A program made the position numbers and the translations under genes. Positions 56,377 to 64,000 of a stretch of 64,000 nucleotides of DNA are shown here, piece after piece. Each line of letters starts with the position of its first letter. Within the stretch, counting starts at the first letter, position 1. This DNA comes from Tieghemiomyces parasiticus. Taxonomy: Eukaryota; Kickxellomycota; Dimargaritomycetes; Dimargaritales; Dimargaritaceae. The stretch lies in contig JANBPT010000002.1 in the NCBI GenBank assembly GCA_027575765.1, forward strand, positions 62,001 to 126,000, in the 5' to 3' direction. Under the pieces are notes generated by a model. It was given only the letters and a program-made list of their open reading frames with translations. It was not told the DNA's origin and did not search any database.

Positions 56377-59300
56377 TCACTTTTTCCAGTACTGGGCCCA
56401 ACGGTGTATAGTTTCAATAACCTGCGGGAAAAGTGCGCTGACCGACTCATTGATGAGGGTCTGGAAGTACTGGGTGGCCTCCTCCTCGGTCAAGTCGAGC
56501 CGGAACTTGGCTTGCACTTTGGCCACAGCCTGGTCAGGCTCCACGGCGATGTCCGGTACGTTGGCCTCCACCATCAACGCCAGTAGATTGAGAATTAGGT
56601 TGGCCGACTTGCGCAGCACGCTGAACGCTACGAAGCAGTACGCCTTGAACCGTTGGTACTGGACGCTGAACGCACCGCCCATCCCTTCGACCATCTCCTT
56701 ACACAGCTTCATGGGCGGCGGGAACGGTTTGGGGTCGCGGCCGAGGATGTACCCAAAGTCAATATGGAACAGCCGGCCGTCCTGGGTGAGTAGCAAATTG
56801 TCCAGGTGGCGGTCTCCTACGCCCAGCAGGTAGGTGATCACGCAGTATCCTGCGCAACTCTTTAAGTACGTATCCATCGCCGCCGCGTCCACCCCGTAGG
56901 GCGCAGCCGGCTGTGGGTCCGGGTTGGTGAGCCGCAAATAGGCAAGTAGACTGTCGTGGTGCTCGGCCAGCACGTCAGCGAGGGCCTTGGAGGGTACCAG
57001 TTGGACCAAGCCCTGGTCGGCCCCCGTGGCCAACACGCGGTAGGGCGTGAGCCTCAGGTCCAGCTTCTCTTTGCGCAGCAGCCGGTCCATTAGGGTAAAA
57101 ATCTGGATGACCAGCTGATCCTGTCGCAGGTCGTCTCCGGTTTTCACCATGACGCGGTACTCGCCGCCGTCGGCGCACCGGAAAGTGAGGGCCAGAGGTT
57201 GCATGCTACTTTTGAAAATGGTGGATGAGTTGGCGTCGATACCCACCACCTCCACCGAAGGGTCAAGTGGTAATGGTAGCGTGGGGAACGTGTGAAGGCC
57301 ATGCTTCGGGTCAGCCAAGTACGACTGTAGCTGCTCGATCTTCTGAGGTCGGGCCTCCTTAGAGGCCCGCAGTCGGACTGAGAGCCGGGCTAACTGGGCC
57401 ATTAGGGCGCGCTGACGATCCAGGATCTCACGCCGCGCTGCTCCATCCACCAGCCGGGCTGTGGCCGTGAGGTACCGCTCCGTGACTTGGGCGTAGGCCG
57501 GTCCCGCCCGTGCGTCCTCGCACTCCACCACCAAGTACCAGTAAAAGTAGTTGCCAAGCGTGGGGCTGCGCAGTGCCCGCGAGATGAGGAATTCGGCAAG
57601 GTTGGACGTTTCGGCTCCCGCGCGGGCCCGGCCGGCAGCGTGGGCCGCTTCGGGCAGAGCGGCCACCCCGCCTGCTGCCGCCCCGGCCGGGCCGATCCCT
57701 TCGAATTTGAGGGCCTGGACCAGCTGCAGCAGATAAAGCAGAAGCTCCTCGTCGTCGGCACGCTCCAGCCGGGTCACCGCGTAGGCGCGCACGTTGCGGT
57801 TGGTGAACGTCGGGCCCAGGAGTTCGAGGGCATCGTCCACGTCGATGGTGGCCCAGTGCAGCAACATGTCCACCGCCTGCTTACTCTCCACAAGGTCGGT
57901 CCAGGCGACGCACTTGAGGAATTTGGTGAGCGCTGTGCGGTCTCCCGACAAGTAATAGCGAAACTTCCAGAGGAGATCCTTCTCCTCGTTGGTCAGCTCG
58001 GTGGTGGGCGGGTAGCGGAGGATCACGTTGAGTTCGTCGCGAATCTTGGCGTTGGGCTTGAGTTCCCGATCCAAAGGTCCGTTGCGGTGGCTTCGCACCA
58101 GGCGGCGGTGCTTGGCCTCAGCCAGGTTCTCACGGTGCAGCTCCGGGTCGTGCACGAAGGCGATCTCGGGGAAAAGCGGGGTCACCAGATGCGGGTCGGT
58201 GGATTCCGCCTCACTGTAGATCAGCGGGAAGTCAAAAGTGGGTAGTTCAATGTACAGGAACGTACTGGTGGTGGATTGAGCCTCGGCCTGGTGCACCCGT
58301 TCGATCTCGCGGAAGGTCAGTTTGTCGAGCCAATCTAGGCGGGGTAGGTCGCCTGTTTCGTGTTTTTTGATAAGCTTCTCCAGGCGGTCCATTTCGGTCT
58401 TTGGGCCAGCCTTCCCTGGTGTGCGGGTGGGGCTGAGGGAATCCGCGGGCAGGTCGCTCCACAGCAACAGTTTCTGGCGGCTCTGGCGCAGTTTACTGTG
58501 ATCCAGGACGACGGTTGATAAGGCAGAGCCTCAGGCAACGGATGAGCTGGAGCGTTAGCGAGGTATAGACTGTGCTTACCAACGAGACGCCGGGTTAGCG
58601 CAGCGGTGAGCGGGACCGAATAACGCGGACCGGTCAGGCTGGAACTACTTACTGGTTACGAGTGAACAGAGAGAGGGTGCACCCGCCTACGATCTCAACT
58701 TCGCGCGGGGCCTTCATTACCCATACGTTGAAGAGGAGCTGGGCCGTGAGTGGTACATCTCGATACTTGATGGGGAGGGTGAGCCATTCGTTCCAACTGG
58801 ACAGTTCATAAGCAAAGCAGGGGAAAGGTGTGGGTCGGGGTTGGAAATGGGCAAATGGATCAGTAGCACGGTCAAGGCGGTTACCCAACGGTGCACCAAG
58901 TTCCGTCAAGTATGGACACTACTGCGGTGGCCAGAAAGCTAGACGCGGCAACTTACACATTAGTTTTGGAGGCACGGTAGGCGGTTTGGTACGGGATACA
59001 GAGCGGGTAACCGTCGGCGTAGAGCTCGACGGTCACAAAGGCTGAATTGGTCGGACTGGGCAGCAAAATTTCCGGTAGGGGCGCGGTTGCGACGGAGAGA
59101 ATAAAAGAGGTTGGCAGACTGACAGGGACGACCCGTGTAGAGGTGACTCCTCGGACAGGACGCAGCTAATAAAATACCATACAAGCCCGAGCCGATGGCG
59201 CTGCATTGCACCGTCGGAGTGACTTACTCTAACGCAGCTGGCTGATCACTGAGTCCCAGCTGCGCGATCTTCTCGTCCAGTTCCCGGGAGAGAGAATCTG

Positions 59301-59568
59301 GATAACGGTGGAGGCTGCCTTCGAGGGAGACGCTATGAATCCGACGTAGCAGTAGGAGTAGATACGGCGGGCCAGTATGAAAGGGGTGGTCAGGTCGTGG
59401 CGTCAGGAATAGGAATCGAACTGGCGTGGCTGTGGACGTTTCCATGTGGATATGGTGGCTTAGGCGACACGCTGCTTACATTTTCACGGCCACGAAGTGG
59501 TCGACCTCGCGGGTCAGACAGTAGGAAAAGTCCTTGAACTGGGCATTTGCGCTGTTAGGATACTCCAT
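56377..59568 (-). CDS. VPS34: Class III phosphatidylinositol 3-kinase Vps34
   Basis: Five exons: 59480..59568, 59228..59332, 58957..59118, 58653..58796 and 56377..58495, 872 aa (yeast 875, human 887). Vps34 makes PI3P on endosomes and autophagosomes. Exons 1-4 form the C2 domain: DFSYCLTREVDHFVAVK, SLEGSLHRYP, FVTVELYADGYPLCIPYQT, then WNEWLTLPIKYRDVPLTAQL and VGGCTLSLF. The helical domain follows (LWKFRYYLSGDRTALTKFLK). The kinase domain has VKTGDDLRQDQLVIQI, the catalytic loop GVGDRHLDNLL and the DFG segment FHIDFGYILG. The end is AQYWKK, close to the family's membrane-binding C-terminal helix. The start of exon 3 is least certain; a later AG at 59080 also keeps frame. The kinase core is intact. 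Confidence 0.95.
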
Positions 59569-60423
59569 AGGTACGGGCGGCAGAGTCGCTGTTCGGACAA
59601 GTTGCAGCTGGAGATGGCTTATGTAGGCTGAAGTCGAGGTGAGCGCAATGGGCCAACAAGGGCGCGGTTGCCCTTGTGGAGGGTGGGAGGGGGGCGGTTC
59701 GGCGATGGAAAAGAGTACAGATGGTGACTAGGGTAGGGTCCAGTTGAGTGGAGGGGTGTCACCTGGCTCAGCACGAGGTGGTAGGTTGGATGCGCTGAAG
59801 GTCGGAATGGCGGCGGCCGAACATTGTTAACCCATGTGCTCAGACTGAGGTCTAAACAGCCATGGGATGTTGCAGTCAGCCGGTTGATGCGGCAAGGCGG
59901 GTGGAAGATTAGGTCGGGTAGCGCAGGTCGTTACTGGTTCCGCGGTCAGATGCCCCTTCACTCGAACCATGGCAGCCAGACTCACCCATTCGCCTTTTCA
60001 GCAAAACTCCTGTGCTCCAACCTACGGCATCCACGTCCATTGGGGTTTACAACTTGCCACCTTTTCCTGCCCACGACGGCCAAGGGCTACTTTGTGACCT
60101 CGCCCACCCCATTCCAGTGGTCCTGGTCAACTTAATTGTATATTAGTGCCCTTCATTGCAGCCTGTATTCTAAGCCTGAGTGTACTCCATACGAATCCCC
60201 GGCATCACAGTTCTCCGGCCTGCCTTGCCTGACCGGTTGTCGCCTCGCACTCCGCGCTTTTGTCGTGACCCTCCGACGGCGTGCTTACAGATACCCAGAC
60301 CCCTTGGTTCTATGCCCAGCCGCCGTCCCGTGCCGACCAAGCAGTCCCTCCCCATTGCTCTCCGACTAAGTGCTTAGACTTGGGCCCCATTCCTTCCGTT
60401 GCCGTGGAGGGCCCTCGTACACC
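59569..60423. promoter_or_regulatory. Divergent VPS34 / WDR24 intergenic region
   Basis: About 855 bp between divergent start codons. It holds both promoters. CT-rich on the WDR24 side; no clear TATA box. Confidence 0.45.
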
Positions 60424-63400
60424 ATGTCCTTCAACCCGTTCCGCGCATTCGCGCACCCCATCGAGTACACCTTGCACAAGGAAATCGTGGCCATCTCAGC
60501 TGCACCTCCCGGAAACAACAACCTTGCAGTGGTGGGAAACGACCTGAGTTGCGTGCTCCGCTTCGACAACTGCGAGGTCAGCCAAAAGATTACCCTCAAA
60601 TCTAACACCGTAGGAGTTAGCTTCAGCAAGTTCACCCAGGTATGCTGGTGCGGCAGCGAGTCGGACCGGCGAGTTATCGGGTGTACCGCGTCCGGTTCCG
60701 TGTACTGCTGGGACCCGCTCAATGAGGGCAGCAAACCCATTGCGTTCAAAAAAGAGCCGAGTCGTATCAATCAGATCGTCGCCTATGGTACCGATCCCAA
60801 CTGTTTCCTCACTGCCGGGTCCGATGGCACGATCAAACTCTGGGTAAGGCTTAACATGGAATGCGGCATATTTGTTAACGCCAACCGGTTGGCCCGTCGC
60901 AAGCCACCAGGACCTGCCACAAGGAACGTTGCTCATTGGCTAACCCTGCCACCATTGTTACCGCCCGTATGCATTTCCCATCGTGGGCTAGGATGTCCGG
61001 GACTTTGATAGCGGCGGAAGTGTCCGCTATAAAAAACACGCCCAGTTCTTTAACATGCAGTGCAATCCCCACAACGCCTGGGACGTCGTCGCGGCTGAGG
61101 AGGAAGGGAATATTGTGGTAAGTCATTGCGTACTATAGATGCTCAAGGAAGTTGAGGCGAGGGAAATACCGGATCTCCATCGGCATTGCTTTCGGCCGGA
61201 ACTCCAAAACCAACTCACGCCCACCCCCTGGCTGCCGGTTGGTCCTACCTAATCACCCCTACCTGCCCGGCCTGACTTATGACCTTAGCGGCTCGACATG
61301 CGTTCCAAAGCGTTCGTCGACCGCGCTCTTGCCCATGCACAGGGTGTCAAATCCATGCACTGGAACCCGGCGGGGCGGTGGCTGGCCACGGCCGGTAACG
61401 ATAAGCTCATCATGGTAGGTCCGCCCTATGCGTTGGTATACACTGCTTGGTCCTTGTGGCTGCGAGATATGGCTCTGAGACCCTGTCGTTAAATGACCTC
61501 ATCTTCGACGTAAATCCTAACCCTCCGGTCGCCCTTATTATCGTTTTTTGAATCAGGCCTGGGACTTGCAATCGCCAGGGTTCAGCGGGATCCAGAAGAC
61601 AGTTCAGACCCACGGTTCGCTTAAATCCGTGCGTTGGCGACCGGATCACCCAGATGAGCTGGCCTCAAGCCACAGCCTCCACGATGGTCGGGTCTACCTT
61701 TGGAATCTGAACCGGCCAGGCCTCGCCCGGGCCTTTATCCGGAGTCCTACCCCCGTCGTGGACTTTGTATTTCGTGATCCATCCGTCATCTGGGCCGCGT
61801 GTGAGGAAGGTGTGGTGCGCCAGCTGGACTTCCGGAGCGCGGCCATCATGGAAGATCTTTTCCCGCGGTCCCGCGTGCGCTGGAGCCCCTCCGGCGAGTT
61901 GGCCTTTACCACCTGCCGGCGACCGGGCCGCAACCTAGTCCAACAGGCGTAAGTGAGAGATGTCCTGGGCGGAAACTGCTTGACAACTGGTGGTTGACGG
62001 CCATGACGAGCGCCGAGGTGGTAAAACGCCCACTATCACCCGACTGCACGCTCATGCCCACCCTCTCTTGATCCGCTTGTTATCTTCCCTACTAGACTGT
62101 CACTGTTCATCGAAAAGCGAGGCACTTCCCTCGGCCTTGAGCGTACACCCACCCTCAACCCCGCCAGAGTAAGCCCCTTGAAACCCTAGCCTCATGGTTA
62201 ACGGTCAACCGCACCCAGTGCCGCTCAGTATGGTGCGTGACCGGCCCTCAATTAGCCCTTCTGACCCCACCTGCTGACCTTACACCCCCCCCGCCTTTCC
62301 CATTCCTATTCCTACTCACACTATTGTTTACCATCCTGTAGACCACAGACGGCAGTCAGCGCCCAGCTCCATTTGCCTTCCCACGCGTTGAACCGAACTA
62401 TAATGCCTGGCAGCAACCGCTCTCTCTTGCCCCTGGCACCCTTCCTTCGTCGGACCCCGCCACGGGCTCCCACCCGGATGGATACGTGTCCTCGGCCTCG
62501 GCCGTCCTGGCTGGTACCATCCCATCTGGTGATTTTGACGCCATCGAGGCACTGACTATGACCTCGGGTCTGACCCGTAACGTAATCACCTCAGCTGCAC
62601 CCCGGACCACTGGCTCACACCTGACTCAGGCCCTCGCCCACGACACGGGGCCATATCTCACCACTGCCCCCGAATCGTACGGGTCGCGCCTATCGGCCAC
62701 CTCACCGCGACCCCACAATTCGTTTCCCCCGCTAGCCGACCCAGCCCGCGACGACCCTCCGGCCGAGGTCGATAGGCACCGGCTACCTCCCCGCGGCGAC
62801 CACTCGGTCCACCGCGGGCTCCTAGACGCTCGCCGCATTAATGAACTCCTTAGCACCGGTATCGAGGCCATCCTGTCGCCCACCGTCGCCCGGCCCACCC
62901 AGCACATGGGTCTCTTCCGGACCTCGGCCCAAAACTACCACTTCGATCCATTCGCCTTTGCCCACCTGGCTAGAAACTACATACACGATCCAGCCACACC
63001 GCTCCTATGCTGCCAGCGGAATGCCATGGTAAGTGACCGTAGACAGCCATCCTTGCCTTCGACTTGACTGATGGTACCATTTTACTCAGCGGTAGTAGCA
63101 AACAAGGAGCCTCATGGCCTTACCCGCATCTAACACTGTCCGTACTTTCGGCCGCATTATTTCAATATCCTTCTCCCTTCCAACCCTAGGCCGCCGTGCA
63201 GACCGGTAACTTTCGGGCGTCCAGCACGTGGAACATAATGGCCATGATTTTTGAGAGCGCTGACCTGCTCCCGTTCGGTCGGGAGCTGCAGCAACACCCG
63301 GCCGCCGCGCATCAGATCCCGTACTATCCGCCCGATCATCTGGCGCGTCGTCACACCACCGATGCCGAGGTGAAGGAATGGGTGCCCGCTGTGTTACATT

Positions 63401-64000
63401 ATGCCGCCCGCCCGGCTGCTCTACATCTCCCGACCCCACGTTTACCGGCCAGGAGGGACCATAAGGGTACACCCACCCCACGGTCGTCCCAGTTTCCGGC
63501 GGATGGAACATCCCCGGGGCCCGCTGCCGCTGCCACACCGTCACCGGGGGCCATGTCCTTGGCTACCATGCTGCCATGGTCGGACCCCTTTGCCATCGCC
63601 ACGCCACCGGGGTCAGCGCGCCCCATTACCAGCCTCCTGGCCCCAATGGATCACCTCACAACGACCGACACGCTACAGTCCTCTACCGTCACGGACCCAG
63701 CGGACGGCAACTATCCTCTCGCCAACCCGGTGGGCATACTTCTACGCACGATCGAGTTCTACGCCACGGCGGGCGATGTGCAAATGTGTGTCACTCTGTA
63801 CTTTGTTTTCTGTGAGGTGGTGAGGCCGCACCTTGACTTGATCTTAGTGAGCCATTGGTGTTCCGAGTACGTCGAACTACTGCGGCGGTTTCAACTGCAC
63901 GCCATAGCCACGGAGGTTGGCAACCGGTCGGAATTTCCGTTCCTCAAGAAACCCACCACCCAACACTCGGAAATCGCCACCTCGTGCGGGGCCTGCGGCG
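60424..64000 (+). CDS. SEA2: WDR24 / Sea2 (Rtc1), GATOR2 complex subunit, 3' end beyond window
   Basis: Six exons visible: 60424..60843, 60992..61117, 61289..61414, 61557..61948, 62356..63028 and 63190 onward, cut by the window edge. Sea2/WDR24 belongs to GATOR2 (SEACAT), which activates TORC1 on the vacuole by restraining GATOR1. Exons 1-4 encode a seven-bladed WD40 propeller (GSDGTIKLWDVRDFD; VKSMHWNPAGRWLATAGNDK; GRVYLWNLN). Exon 5 is a disordered Ser/Pro/Thr-rich linker. Exon 6 has a helical solenoid, including LLRTIEFYATAGDVQMCVTL and WCSEYVELLRRFQLHAIATE, matching the C-terminal WDR24 region, and stops just as the zinc-binding RING begins (TSCGACG). The start of exon 5 is uncertain because two closer AGs do not hold frame. 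Confidence 0.9.

Overview
This window is nuclear DNA of a fungus. Four things point that way. Genes are broken by many short introns (about 50-180 nt, rarely longer) with GTAAGT-like donors, CTAAC-type branch sites and YAG acceptors. There is a complete three-domain alpha-aminoadipate reductase (LYS2), which is diagnostic of fungal lysine synthesis. Family-specific proteins are present (Spo12, Ara2, an Mtf2-like protein). The coding DNA is GC-rich, with pyrimidine-rich leaders before many start codons. Retention of NKAP, DHX35-, USP25/28-, RAB5IF- and WDR24-type genes suggests an early-diverging lineage (for example Zoopagomycota/Kickxellomycotina), but that placement is inference. Exon structures were built by hand by matching splice sites, reading frame and family alignment. 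No transcript evidence was available.

Left part (1-23 kb): ATP synthase subunit b (ATP4, minus) is divergent from a mitochondrial oligopeptidase (plus). Then come an Mtf2-like mitochondrial protein and arginyl-tRNA synthetase (both minus), a relic of an ABC transporter ATPase domain, a low-complexity hypothetical protein, NKAP, a RAB5IF/EMC6-like membrane protein, a 2 kb gene-poor stretch, an acidic secreted protein, an Ara2-type aldo-keto reductase, and SRP receptor alpha (minus).

Middle (23-43 kb): mitochondrial 2-oxodicarboxylate carrier, Spo12, a mitochondrial alpha-ketoacid dehydrogenase kinase (minus), a DHX35-like helicase whose catalytic motifs are nearly all degraded, LYS2 (minus) and a membrane-anchored disulfide isomerase.

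Right part (43-64 kb): a cysteine-rich predicted GPI protein, a coiled-coil/proline-rich protein that may be Abi-like, a THEM2-like thioesterase, a DUF202 membrane protein, tRNA-Asp(GTC), a five-exon USP25/28-type protein with Pro in place of the catalytic Cys, and the divergent pair VPS34 / WDR24 (SEA2). WDR24 runs off the right edge.

The most interesting theme is loss of catalytic residues inside otherwise full-length, correctly spliced genes. The DHX35 homologue has lost motifs Ia, II, III, V and VI. The USP25/28 homologue has lost the catalytic Cys and the third triad residue. The THEM2-like thioesterase has Ser where the family has its acidic residue. These look like retained pseudoenzymes rather than decayed genes, unlike the truly broken ABC relic at about 10.6-11.0 kb.
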